NCBI GenBank assembly: GCA_030613565.1
Contig: JAUWLS010000005.1
Coordinates: 1 to 45,795, forward strand
DNA: 45,795 nt
Source: Candidatus Shapirobacteria bacterium
GTDB lineage: Bacteria > Patescibacteriota > Microgenomatia > UBA12405 > JAUWLS01
Direction: 5' to 3'
A program made the position numbers and the translations under genes. Of this stretch, positions 30,168-38,674 are shown piece by piece; positions within the stretch are counted from its first letter, which is position 1; each line of letters begins with the position of its first letter. The notes beneath the pieces were generated by a model, which saw nothing but the letters and a program-made list of their open reading frames with translations, had not been told where the DNA came from and ran no database searches.

Positions 30168-31518
30168 AAAAAAAATACCAACTATTCTTAGTTTAATTCT
30201 TCTGGTTGCCGCGGCCATTGCCGGTGTTTTTCTCATCTCTAGGCCCAGGATCTTTTCTTCCCGAGCTGACATAACCTGCGAACCTGTTAACTTTAAGATA
30301 ACAAATGTTACCGACAAATCCTTTGTGGTTTCTTGGTCCACTCAAAAAGATTGCTCTACTTCTCTTAATCTGACTCAACCCACATCTCGTCTTATAAACG
30401 ATCTTCGTGATGATCAATCTGGTGTTTCCCGTAGCACCCACTATTATCAAGTAAGTAACCTATCTCCTGAGACAAACTATCAATTTGAGATTTTCTCTGG
30501 TGGAGAGACCTACCTAGACTCTTCTTATTCCGCTCAAACTGCCCCCATTCCTCAAAGCCCTATTCCTATAGCCAACCTTGCCTGGGGAAAGGTTCTTGAT
30601 GAGCAAGAGAGTCCTCTTCCTGACACCATAGTCTATCTTGATATTCCCGGGGCCGCCCAGCTCTCATCTTTAACCTCCCAACAAGGTGTTTGGATAGTGT
30701 CTCTAGCCAATAGTTTCGACGCTATTTACTCAGACTGGTTTTCACCACCACTTGACACTGTTGAACACATTACCATAGATGCCGGCACTTTAGGTCAAAT
30801 TTCTCTAACCGGAAACACAGACTTCAATAATCCTGTTCCCGATATTATTTTTTCCATCACCAACCCTCCAGTTTTACCTCTAGAAGGAGAAAGAGAACCA
30901 GTCAATTCAGGAAACCTCCCTCCTCAGACTGGACCTGAAGATCCCCAAATCCAATTTAGTCTTGAAAATCCAAAAGAAGGGGAAACTATAAAAACCCTTT
31001 CTCCTGAGTTTTTTGGAACGGCTCCCAAGGATGCGGTCCTGGAAATTACCCTTGAATCCCCCCAAACTTTTAACGCTGAAGTTGAACCGTCTACTACAGG
31101 TGATTGGTCTTGGACTCCTCCAGATGACCTTACCCCCGGAGAACACACCTTAACTGTTAAATCCACCAATCCTTTAACCGGTCTTTCAGAAATTATTACC
31201 AGAAGTTTTTACGTTTACGCGGCTGACGAAAATGATCCTGCTTTTGAATCCAGCTCTTCGGCTACTATTAGTCCTACCCTTGCTCCGACCACTGTTCCTA
31301 CTTCTACTCCTACTGTTGCACCATCTCCAACAGCTACCCCCACAGGTACATTAGTACCAACTGTTATCCTCACCTCTACTCCTACCACCGCCGCCCGTTC
31401 AGTAAATCCAGCCACTGATTCCGGCATTCCTTCTCCTGGTACCACTTTCCCCACTTTTTTAACTTTGTTCTTTGGTTTAATCCTTTTTTCAACAGGAGTT
31501 GTCTTTGTCCTCAAGTAG
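30160..31518 (+). CDS. Multidomain surface protein: FN3, Ig-like domains, Pro/Thr stalk, C-terminal anchor
   Basis: The 452-residue protein has an N-terminal helix (9-27) followed by FSSRAD. A fibronectin-III domain (about 40-125; FKITNVTDKSFVVSWSTQ, YYQVSNLSPETNYQFEIFSG), a carboxypeptidase-regulatory-like beta domain (AWGKVLDEQESPLPDTIVYL), and a bacterial Ig-like domain (FSLENPKEGETIKTLSPEFF, WTPPDDLTPGEHTLTVKS) come next. A Thr/Pro stalk (about 366-415) leads to IPSPG (423-427) and a hydrophobic end closing in VLK. It is clearly surface-exposed, probably adhesive or structural. It overlaps the preceding small membrane protein by 8 bp and so belongs to the PilN/PilO-like operon. Confidence 0.75.
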   Translation: MSEKKIPTILSLILLVAAAIAGVFLISRPRIFSSRADITCEPVNFKITNVTDKSFVVSWSTQKDCSTSLNLTQPTSRLINDLRDDQSGVSRSTHYYQVSNLSPETNYQFEIFSGGETYLDSSYSAQTAPIPQSPIPIANLAWGKVLDEQESPLPDTIVYLDIPGAAQLSSLTSQQGVWIVSLANSFDAIYSDWFSPPLDTVEHITIDAGTLGQISLTGNTDFNNPVPDIIFSITNPPVLPLEGEREPVNSGNLPPQTGPEDPQIQFSLENPKEGETIKTLSPEFFGTAPKDAVLEITLESPQTFNAEVEPSTTGDWSWTPPDDLTPGEHTLTVKSTNPLTGLSEIITRSFYVYAADENDPAFESSSSATISPTLAPTTVPTSTPTVAPSPTATPTGTLVPTVILTSTPTTAARSVNPATDSGIPSPGTTFPTFLTLFFGLILFSTGVVFVLK

Positions 31519-31579
31519 TTCATTGACATATCTATTCATTTTGATTTAAGCTGAAAAAGTAGATACCATCAACACAAAA

Positions 31580-33085
31580 ATGAAAAAAATACTGCTACCA
31601 GTAATTATTACCCTTTTACTCCTCTCTTCCTTGGTAGCTGCTGTTGTCTTAGTCAAACAAGTTCAAGAAACTAGGAAAAGAGCTGACACTTGGTGTGGTC
31701 ACGAAGATGCGGGACATGATTATGGAAACCCCTGTGCTCCTGAGGGCTCCATTGACTGTGGTGGAGACGGCAAAGAAACCGTATGTACCAATGGTACTTG
31801 GCATGCCACTGGATATTGCTGTGGAACCCAACCTCGACCAACTGATCCTCCTGGCATTTCCTACTGTGCTATCTGTAATTACGATAACTTACCTGCCGAT
31901 AAATGCGAGTGCACTGCCGGCTTCCTTTCTGGCAAAATGTGCAAAACTGCCCCATCAGAATGTTCTAATCTTGGTCACACCTGGCAACCAGATTCAAGCT
32001 GTATAGCTGGGGCTGCCTGTGGTGGAGGTGGAGAAGACGATGGTGAGTTTACCCTGGACGTTTCTGGCAATTGCATTGTTGCCAATAATGGAAAAAACCA
32101 TGGTGTTGTTGTTACCAAGCATTGTGCCATTTGTTCTGGAACCGCCAATGATGGCTGTAGTAGTACAAGTCCAGACTATTTAAGAGGCTGTCTTTCTGAT
32201 GATGTCAACATAACTGTTGCTGCCGGTGCAAGTAATTTCCAAGTTGCTTGTGCTCCAACAGATCTTGATATCTGCGAAAACTACCAAGTTGATGTCCACA
32301 CTCCTTATGAAGATCCTACTGTTAGCAATGCTCTTGTTGATGAGCATGATGTCCAGGGTGATGAATGCTATCCAACTAACACCCCTACCAACACTCCAAG
32401 TCCCACCCCTACCAATACCCCCCCTAATAGTCCCACACCTACCAATACTCCAACCGGGACTCCTCCTCCAAGTAATACTCCTACCAACACGCCTACCGCC
32501 ACCCCTGAACCCGGATGTTGGGATCTTTGTAACCTCTATCTGCCCAACTCTTGTCTTCCAGGATATGTCTGTGCTGACCTTGGTACCTATGCCCGCTGCG
32601 TAGCTGACACTGATGAGTGTCTACCAACTGAACAAAACAGTGATTGTACTTGTCCAGATCAACCAACTAATACGCCCACTAATACACCAAGTCCTACCAA
32701 TACCCCAACTGGAACTCTAGTTCCAACCAATACACCCACTAATACACCTGTGCCTACTAACACCCCTACTCCAACAAATACTCCTACACCCAATCCTACT
32801 GCCACTCCTCAGCCTGGATGTTGGGACTCTTGCACTTCTACCTCAGACAGTTGCACCTCTGGCCACGTCTGTGAAGATATTGGTTCCGGAGAATACCGCT
32901 GTGTAGCTGACACCGATGAGTGTCTACCATCTCAGCAACTCACCAACTGTACCTGTCCTCAACCTACTGCTACCGCTACACCAACAAGAATCAGTCTTCC
33001 TGATGCTGGATTCGAGTTCCCACTTCAAGGATTAATCTTGATCGGAACAATCGTCTCGCTCCTGGGAATCCTCATTCTTCTCTAA
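31580..33085 (+). CDS. Cysteine-rich stalked surface protein with tandem modules
   Basis: The 501-residue protein has an N-terminal helix (4-26) followed by TRKRAD, then a Cys-rich region (about 37-260) with CxxC-type pairs (SYCAICNYDN, CECTAGFLSGKMC, HCAICSG). Two copies of a unit follow: a TPTNTP-type stalk and a compact Cys module (CWDLC, CADLG, RCVADTDECLP, DCTCP). The end is LPDAG (473-477) plus a hydrophobic segment with no basic tail. It is exported and disulfide-rich; the CcdA-like system at 19277 could service it. Function is unknown; a stalk-borne adhesin or surface appendage is a guess. Confidence 0.7.
   Translation: MKKILLPVIITLLLLSSLVAAVVLVKQVQETRKRADTWCGHEDAGHDYGNPCAPEGSIDCGGDGKETVCTNGTWHATGYCCGTQPRPTDPPGISYCAICNYDNLPADKCECTAGFLSGKMCKTAPSECSNLGHTWQPDSSCIAGAACGGGGEDDGEFTLDVSGNCIVANNGKNHGVVVTKHCAICSGTANDGCSSTSPDYLRGCLSDDVNITVAAGASNFQVACAPTDLDICENYQVDVHTPYEDPTVSNALVDEHDVQGDECYPTNTPTNTPSPTPTNTPPNSPTPTNTPTGTPPPSNTPTNTPTATPEPGCWDLCNLYLPNSCLPGYVCADLGTYARCVADTDECLPTEQNSDCTCPDQPTNTPTNTPSPTNTPTGTLVPTNTPTNTPVPTNTPTPTNTPTPNPTATPQPGCWDSCTSTSDSCTSGHVCEDIGSGEYRCVADTDECLPSQQLTNCTCPQPTATATPTRISLPDAGFEFPLQGLILIGTIVSLLGILILL
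32372..32960 (+). repeat. Intragenic tandem duplication: Pro/Thr stalk plus Cys module
   Basis: Two units align. Stalk 1 (32372 to about 32512) and Cys module 1 (to about 32662) match stalk 2 (32663 to about 32812) and Cys module 2 (to about 32960). The modules share PGCWD, RCVADTDECLP and CTCP at equivalent positions. The stalk DNA consists of near-repeats of CCTACCAATACT-type 12-mers. Confidence 0.8.
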
Positions 33086-33103
33086 CAAATTCTCTGCCCA
33101 TTA

Positions 33104-33128
33104 TTTACTTTTTTTAAGTAGATTTTTT
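33104..33128 (+). terminator. Weak intrinsic terminator after the stalk protein gene
   Basis: TTTACTT (33104-33110) pairs with AAGTAGA (33116-33122) across a 5-T loop, with one G-T pair, followed by six T. The stem is short and AT-rich, so the call is tentative. Confidence 0.4.
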
Positions 33129-33143
33129 AGCTGATTCAACTGC

Positions 33144-33156
33144 TAAAATTAAAAAG
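33144..33156 (+). promoter_or_regulatory. -10 element abutting the UbiA-like start codon
   Basis: TAAAAT (33144-33149) is followed by seven bases and the ATG at 33157. It follows the putative terminator and heads the glycan gene cluster. Confidence 0.5.
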
Positions 33157-34095
33157 ATGTCTAAAAAAGAAAAAAAGATCAATTTCTTTCCCTATTTAAA
33201 GATCCTCCGTCCTAATCAATGGATTAAAAATTTGAGTCTTTTCGCTGCTATTATCTTCGCTGGAGAATTAAGCAATAGAGGAGTTTTTCTAAAAGGTTTA
33301 ATAGGTTTTGTAACCTTTTGTCTCCTCTCCTCTTCTTCTTACATTATAAATGACATCGTTGACGCTCCTCTAGACAGATTACACCCTCGTAAAAAAAATC
33401 GTCCTGTCGCTAGTGGTGCTATAAAGCCAGGTCCTGCCATACGTTTTTCTTTTTTCCTGTTACTTAGCTCTCTTCTTTTGGCCTATTCTTTAAGTCCCAG
33501 TTTCCTCGGGATCTCAGTCCTTTATATAGCAATCCACCTTCTTTACTCCTTTGTTTTGAAAAAGAGAGCCATCTACGACATTATTGGTATCTCTCTCTCT
33601 TTTATTATCCGAGCTGTTGCTGGTCAAGTTGCTACTGGATTCCATCTTCCCATCTGGCTCATGTATACCGTTATCTTCCTCTCTCTCTTTGTAGCCAGTG
33701 GTAAAAGAAGAAGTGAATTAATCTCTACCGGAAAAACTACTCGTCCCTCATTAAAACGCTATCGAGAACAACTTTTAAACTTTTACATCACCATGTTTGC
33801 TGTTTCCACACTTATCAGTTACGCTCTTTTTGCATTCACTGCTCAACCTGTCAGTTTTGGTGGCGCTCTCAGACTTACTCTCTTTCAAAAATATCCCGAC
33901 TTTGCCCTTGAACAAAGAAAATGGATGATGCTTACTGTTGCCCCTATTATCTTTGGAATCATGCGCTACGGTCAAATCATTTTTGACGCCCAAGAAGGGG
34001 AGCGCCCTGAAAAAATTGTCACCAGCGATATACCTCTAATCTTTGCCATCCTTGTTTGGGGTCTCACGACTGTTATGATTATTTATGTCTTCTGA
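33157..34095 (+). CDS. UbiA-type prenyltransferase, decaprenyl-phosphate phosphoribosyltransferase-like
   Basis: The 312-residue protein has about nine helices. The first Asp-rich site is NDIVDAPLDRLHPRKKNRPV (NDxxDxxxD), with LRPNQWIKNLSLFAAIIFAG before it and VASGKRRSELIS near the second site. These features match the UbiA subfamily of Rv3806c that attaches phosphoribose to polyprenyl phosphate, the first step to a lipid-linked arabinose donor, rather than quinone or heme synthases. It probably makes a lipid-linked sugar donor in the inner membrane. It overlaps the next gene, a GT39-like glycosyltransferase that could use such a donor, by 11 bp. The subfamily call is good and the exact sugar is inference. 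Confidence 0.8.
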   Translation: MSKKEKKINFFPYLKILRPNQWIKNLSLFAAIIFAGELSNRGVFLKGLIGFVTFCLLSSSSYIINDIVDAPLDRLHPRKKNRPVASGAIKPGPAIRFSFFLLLSSLLLAYSLSPSFLGISVLYIAIHLLYSFVLKKRAIYDIIGISLSFIIRAVAGQVATGFHLPIWLMYTVIFLSLFVASGKRRSELISTGKTTRPSLKRYREQLLNFYITMFAVSTLISYALFAFTAQPVSFGGALRLTLFQKYPDFALEQRKWMMLTVAPIIFGIMRYGQIIFDAQEGERPEKIVTSDIPLIFAILVWGLTTVMIIYVF

Positions 34096-35770
34096 CAAAT
34101 CCCTCCTCAAATCCCCCTCTTTCTTTTTAAATCTCTTTCTTCTCTCTTTTCTTTTGTTGGTTTGTTTCATAAACCCAGATTGGGGACAAGGACATTTTTT
34201 TCATCCTGATGAAAACAACATGGCCCGAGCTCTTTCGGGACTAAACATCAACGATCTTAATCCTCGTTTTTTTGCCTACGGCCAATTTCCTCTCTACCTC
34301 TCTTTTTTTACAGGGCAAATATTAAATTTCATCTTTGGTATCAAGTTTGGTACTGCCCTTTCTTTTTCCACCTCCGTTTACCTTCTGCGCTTTTACTCCG
34401 CTCTTTCAGTCCTTCTTCTGTTCTTTTTTTCAAAAAAAATTTATCAAAACCTATTTCCCAAACATTCTCCCCACCTAATCCTTCTTCTTTCTGCCCTGAC
34501 TCCTGGATTAATCCAAATCGCTCATTTTGGAACCACTGAAGCCCTTCTTTCTCTCGTCTTTGTTTCAAACATCTACCTTTCCCTTCTTCTTTTAAAAAGT
34601 AAAAAACTTCCCCAACTTATTTTTCTCTCCTCTCTTGTTACTGCTATTGGTCTGGCCTCTAAGCTTACTGCCCTTTTCTTCGTTCTTCCTCCCCTCATTT
34701 CTCTTTTCTTTCTCTTTTTCTCGTCTCCCAAAAAACTAAAAATAATTCTTCTTGCTTTTACTTACCTTTTTTTAACACTTTCTCTTTCCGTTCTTCTTTC
34801 TCCCTACAACTTCATCTCCTTCCCTGAGTTTCTATCCTCTATGACCTACGAAGTATCTGTTGCCAGAGGCACCTTAGACGTCTTCTATACTCGTCAATTT
34901 AGAGACACTGTTGCTTATCTCTTTCAGCTAAAAAAGATTTATCCCTTCGCCCTTGGGGTCCCTACATTTCTCTTTTCTCTTGCCTCCCTTCCTCTCCTTA
35001 TCCTCAGTTCTTTCAAAGCTTCTTCTCTTTTCAGAAAGAAACTCCTCATCCTCATTCTTCCGGTTCTGACATTCTTTCTCTACAATGCTGGACTTTACAG
35101 TAAATGGACTCGCTTTCTTGCTCCCACCTTCTTCCTCTTTCCCATTCTCACCACTTATTTAATTCTTTCTTTAAAAGGATACTTAAAGAAGAAGAAAAAA
35201 ATCTTCCTCTCTTCTTTCCTTCCTCTCTTTTTAGTCATTATCGTCATTCTTCCGGGGTTTATGTTTTTAAGAACTTATTTTTCACCCGATGTTCGAGTTC
35301 AAGCCACCACCTGGATGATTAAAAACATTCCCTCCGAATCAGTTGTCCTTTCTGAAGCTGGAAATGTTGTTAATATTCCCCTTACCTCACCCCCTTTTGT
35401 AGTTAACAACTTCGACTTTTATGAGCTCCACCAACAAGAAAATCCCATTCTTTCCCTATCTTCCGTTCTTTTTGAATCTGATTACATCATCATTCCTTCT
35501 CGCCGAATCTTTAAAAACCACTCTACTTCCAACTTTCCTATCACTCAAAAATACTATAACCTTCTTTTTTCAAAAAAACTCGGTTTTACACCTTTAAAAA
35601 CATTCTCTGATTTTCCCCGGATTGAAGCTCTTAGTCTAGTATTAGAAGATGAATCAGCCGAAGAAACCTGGTCTGTCTTTGACCACCCTGTTGTAAGGAT
35701 CTACAAAAAAACCACCCCTCTTTCTTCATTTGAATACCAAAAACTTTTAACCACCATAACCACTCTATGA
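34085..35770 (+). CDS. GT39/ArnT-like membrane glycosyltransferase
   Basis: The 561-residue polytopic protein has a first extracytoplasmic loop with HPDENNMARAL (about 38-48), the acidic catalytic position of GT-C enzymes. About ten helices and a C-terminal extracytoplasmic domain (VRVQATTWMIKNIPSESVVL) follow, as in the PMT_2/DUF2142-like families. Enzymes of this class use polyprenyl-phosphate sugars as donors and modify lipids, glycans or proteins outside the membrane. It overlaps the UbiA-like gene and the next GT39-like gene (ATGA), so three genes are coupled. It is similar in design to the following protein, including the VQATTW segment and HPxVxIxKK end, and the two probably arose by duplication. 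Confidence 0.75.
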   Translation: MSSDKSLLKSPSFFLNLFLLSFLLLVCFINPDWGQGHFFHPDENNMARALSGLNINDLNPRFFAYGQFPLYLSFFTGQILNFIFGIKFGTALSFSTSVYLLRFYSALSVLLLFFFSKKIYQNLFPKHSPHLILLLSALTPGLIQIAHFGTTEALLSLVFVSNIYLSLLLLKSKKLPQLIFLSSLVTAIGLASKLTALFFVLPPLISLFFLFFSSPKKLKIILLAFTYLFLTLSLSVLLSPYNFISFPEFLSSMTYEVSVARGTLDVFYTRQFRDTVAYLFQLKKIYPFALGVPTFLFSLASLPLLILSSFKASSLFRKKLLILILPVLTFFLYNAGLYSKWTRFLAPTFFLFPILTTYLILSLKGYLKKKKKIFLSSFLPLFLVIIVILPGFMFLRTYFSPDVRVQATTWMIKNIPSESVVLSEAGNVVNIPLTSPPFVVNNFDFYELHQQENPILSLSSVLFESDYIIIPSRRIFKNHSTSNFPITQKYYNLLFSKKLGFTPLKTFSDFPRIEALSLVLEDESAEETWSVFDHPVVRIYKKTTPLSSFEYQKLLTTITTL

Positions 35771-37566
35771 AACTAAAGATAAAACCCAAACTAATTTTTC
35801 TCCTTCTTCTCTTCTTCGCCTTTTTCTTAAGAATCTATTCTCTTAACTGGGATCAATCAAATCACCTCCATCCTGATGAAAGAATGATTACCATGGTCTC
35901 CGAAAAGATTCGTTTCCCACCTTTGTCTTCAAGTATGTCTCTTTCCCAAAAAATTCAAACCATCTTTTCACCCACTTCTTCCTTAAATCCTCAATTTTTT
36001 GCCTATGGATCTTTCCCCATTTACCTCCTCCGCTTTACTTCTTATCTTCTCTCTTTTATCAATCCTTCTTTTGGGACTTATCTTTATCAAAACCTAGTCG
36101 GTCGTCTTCTCTCTGCTCTCTTTGATACCTTTTCTCTTCTTCTGATCTTTAAAATTACCCTCTCTGTTTTTAAAGATAAAAAAATAGCTTTTCTTTCCGC
36201 TCTTTTTTACACCCTCTCTTTCTTTCCCATCCAACTTTCTCACTTCTATGCCGTTGATACTCTTCTTAACTTTTTCATCCTCCTTACTCTTTATAGAATT
36301 ATTCTTTTTTACGAAAAACAATCCCTTAAAAACGCCTTTTTCATTTCCTTTGCCCTCGCCCTCGCCCTAACCACCAAAATTTCTGCCACCCTTCTTATTC
36401 TTTCTTTGGGGACTGGACTGGTCGTAGCCTTTCTTCTTTCTCTTAAAAAACAAATCTTTGGTTTAGAGATAAGTTTTATAAAAAAACTAAAAACTTACCT
36501 TGAAAAAACAGTCCATCCTAAGTACTGGACAACCACTCGTCTTAAAAAGATAAAGAAACTCTTTCTTCATACCTTTCTTATCTTTCTCTTCGCCGTCCCT
36601 CTGCTTTTTATCTTCCAACCCTTTGCCTTCCTCGACTTCCCTCTTTTTTGGCGCCAAATTAACGAACAGCGAGCCATGACCAAAGACGCCTTTGTTTTTC
36701 CTTATACCCTCCAGTACGTCAATACCACCCCTTACCTCTATCACTTAAAAAACATCTTCCTCTGGGGAATGGGTCCTCTTCTTTCCCTTCTTTCTTTTTC
36801 TGGACTTGCCTTCACTCTTTTTAAACTCGTCAAAGGTTTATTAACTCCCGGTAACGAAGAATCAGAAGGTAAACAGTTAATTCTCTTTTCTTTCTTTATT
36901 TCTTACTTTACCGTCACTGGTCTTTTTGCAGTTAAGTTTATGCGTTATTGCCTTCCTCTTTATCCTCTTCTCTCTATTCTTGCTGCCAATCTTTTGATTA
37001 ATCTTTCAAAAAAGTTCCCTAAAAAACCTTTCCTTCTGGCTTCTTCTTTGTTTCTCATTCTTCACCTTCTTTATTTTTTCTCCTTTTTTAATATTTACTC
37101 TGCACCAAACACCAGAGTCCAAGCCACCACCTGGATAGAAAACAATGTTCCTTCAGGCTCAGTCATCTTAAGAGAGCATTGGGATGATGGTCTTCCTCTT
37201 GGGCATTATCAGGCCTACGAACTTGTTGATCTCCCCCTTTATAACCCCGACGCCGATCCTCAAAAATGGGACCAAATCAATTTTGATCTTCAAAGAGGAG
37301 ACTACCTTATCTTGGCCAGTAATCGTCTGTACACTCCACTTTCCAAGCTTACAGATTGTCCTAACCTTCCTTCTCATCGTTGCTATCAAAAGACTGCAAA
37401 ATATTACCAAGATCTTTTTGCTGGAAAATTAGGCTACCAACAAGTAGCTGAATTTACTTCCTATCCTTCAATTTTGGGGATTGCCATAAATGATCAATCT
37501 GCCGATGAATCTTTCACTGTCTATGATCATCCCAAAGTAACCATTTTAAAAAAGACTTCTCGCTAA
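35767..37566 (+). CDS. GT39/ArnT-like membrane glycosyltransferase (paralogue)
   Basis: The 599-residue protein has the same plan as its neighbour: first helix, then SNHLHPDERMITMVSEKIRF with the D-E pair, LNPQFFAYGSFPIYLLRF, about ten helices, and a C-terminal domain opening VQATTWIENNVPSGSVIL and closing with DHPKVTILKK. NPxFFAYGxFPxYL is shared with the upstream paralogue. It is longer by an insertion (about 240-270) of basic residues between helices. The donor is probably a polyprenyl-linked sugar; the acceptor is not visible. It starts in a 4-bp ATGA overlap with the upstream gene. Confidence 0.75.
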   Translation: MKLKIKPKLIFLLLLFFAFFLRIYSLNWDQSNHLHPDERMITMVSEKIRFPPLSSSMSLSQKIQTIFSPTSSLNPQFFAYGSFPIYLLRFTSYLLSFINPSFGTYLYQNLVGRLLSALFDTFSLLLIFKITLSVFKDKKIAFLSALFYTLSFFPIQLSHFYAVDTLLNFFILLTLYRIILFYEKQSLKNAFFISFALALALTTKISATLLILSLGTGLVVAFLLSLKKQIFGLEISFIKKLKTYLEKTVHPKYWTTTRLKKIKKLFLHTFLIFLFAVPLLFIFQPFAFLDFPLFWRQINEQRAMTKDAFVFPYTLQYVNTTPYLYHLKNIFLWGMGPLLSLLSFSGLAFTLFKLVKGLLTPGNEESEGKQLILFSFFISYFTVTGLFAVKFMRYCLPLYPLLSILAANLLINLSKKFPKKPFLLASSLFLILHLLYFFSFFNIYSAPNTRVQATTWIENNVPSGSVILREHWDDGLPLGHYQAYELVDLPLYNPDADPQKWDQINFDLQRGDYLILASNRLYTPLSKLTDCPNLPSHRCYQKTAKYYQDLFAGKLGYQQVAEFTSYPSILGIAINDQSADESFTVYDHPKVTILKKTSR

Positions 37567-37606
37567 ATTCCCTGTGTTATCATCAAACTACCGTTAAACC
37601 AAGAAC

Positions 37607-38674
37607 ATGTCTACTGTTTTCATAAAAAAGACCTCTCCCCAAACCATCCTTAAAGATTACTCCTATCTTCTCAAGAACTTTCCTAAACCCAAAAACACCC
37701 CTACCATCATCAAACTAAACCTTTCTTGGACCAAATTTTACCCTGCTGTCTCAACCCCTCCCTGGCATTTTGAAGCTGTCATAAAATGGCTGATCCGCTC
37801 CGGAGTTGATCCCAAAAACATCATTCCTGTCGAAAACAAAACTGTTGTTACCAAAGTAAAAGAAGGTGCCAAAAACCACGCCTGGGACAAAATTGCTAGA
37901 AAATATGGCGTTAAAATTCACTATCTTACCGAAGAAAAATACACAAAATACAAACCCAAGGCCAAGATGTTGGTTTTAGACAAAATCTTTCCTGACGGAA
38001 TTCTTCTTCCTAAACTCATCATGGGCAAACCCCTCATCACTCTCTGTACTCTAAAGTCTCATGTTTTTACCACTACTACTGGATCCATTAAAAACTATTT
38101 TGGAATGCTCAATACCAACCGTCACCACTGCCACCGCTATATCCACGAAGCAATTATCGATCTTCTAAAAATTCAAAAAGAACTTCATCCTCAAATTACC
38201 GCTCTCATGGACGGTTCTGTTGTTGGATATGGTCCTGGACCCAGAGCCATGCAGTGGAAAAATGCCAACCTCATTTTAGGATCCACTGACGAAGTTGCCC
38301 TCGATTCCACTGCCGCCAGGATAATCGGCTTTGATCCCCAGGAAATTAAATATCTAAATCTTGGTCAGAAATTAAAACTAGGAAAAGCAGATCATGAAAA
38401 AATAACCATCAAGGGAATAAAAAAACTTCCCAACCTCAAAGTTGGCTTCAAGAAAAACACCCTTGCCTCCACTGGCCAAAAACTAATCTACAACCACCTT
38501 CCCGAGTCTTTGGAAAAAGCCCTTCTTCAAAGCTTCATTACTCCTTGGTCTTACTTTGCCAGCAACCTTTATCATGACACTTATTGGTACAATTTTATTG
38601 GGCAAAAAAGAAAAGATAAATATATGCGCTCCAGTTGGGGTCGTCTTTTCAAAAGCTACCATGAACACAAATAA
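37607..38674 (+). CDS. DUF362 domain protein
   Basis: The 355-residue protein matches DUF362: IIKLNLSWTKFYPAVSTPPW, AVIKWLIRSGVDPKNIIPVE, PLITLCTLKSHVFTTTTGSI (usual KTHxxxxxTxxxKN), FGMLN, and ALMDGSVVGYGPGPRAMQWK with DEVALDSTAARIIGFD. No ferredoxin cysteine clusters follow, unlike longer DUF362 proteins. The molecular function of the family is not established to my knowledge. The C-terminal 70 residues (SLEKALLQSFITPWSYFASN) are extra and helical. It overlaps the PAP2-DUF2298 gene by 14 bp, which ties it to envelope glycan or lipid work. Confidence 0.85.
   Translation: MSTVFIKKTSPQTILKDYSYLLKNFPKPKNTPTIIKLNLSWTKFYPAVSTPPWHFEAVIKWLIRSGVDPKNIIPVENKTVVTKVKEGAKNHAWDKIARKYGVKIHYLTEEKYTKYKPKAKMLVLDKIFPDGILLPKLIMGKPLITLCTLKSHVFTTTTGSIKNYFGMLNTNRHHCHRYIHEAIIDLLKIQKELHPQITALMDGSVVGYGPGPRAMQWKNANLILGSTDEVALDSTAARIIGFDPQEIKYLNLGQKLKLGKADHEKITIKGIKKLPNLKVGFKKNTLASTGQKLIYNHLPESLEKALLQSFITPWSYFASNLYHDTYWYNFIGQKRKDKYMRSSWGRLFKSYHEHK

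Noticed and set aside
32372-32813. Regular short repeats that might suggest a CRISPR or minisatellite
   Set aside because: They are in frame and encode Thr-Pro-Thr-Asn stalks of a surface protein; there are no spacers and no cas genes.
38556-38660. Upstream extension of the PAP2-DUF2298 frame
   Set aside because: It lies inside DUF362 coding sequence and has no PAP2 similarity; the ATG at 38661 just before the DUF362 stop is the better start.
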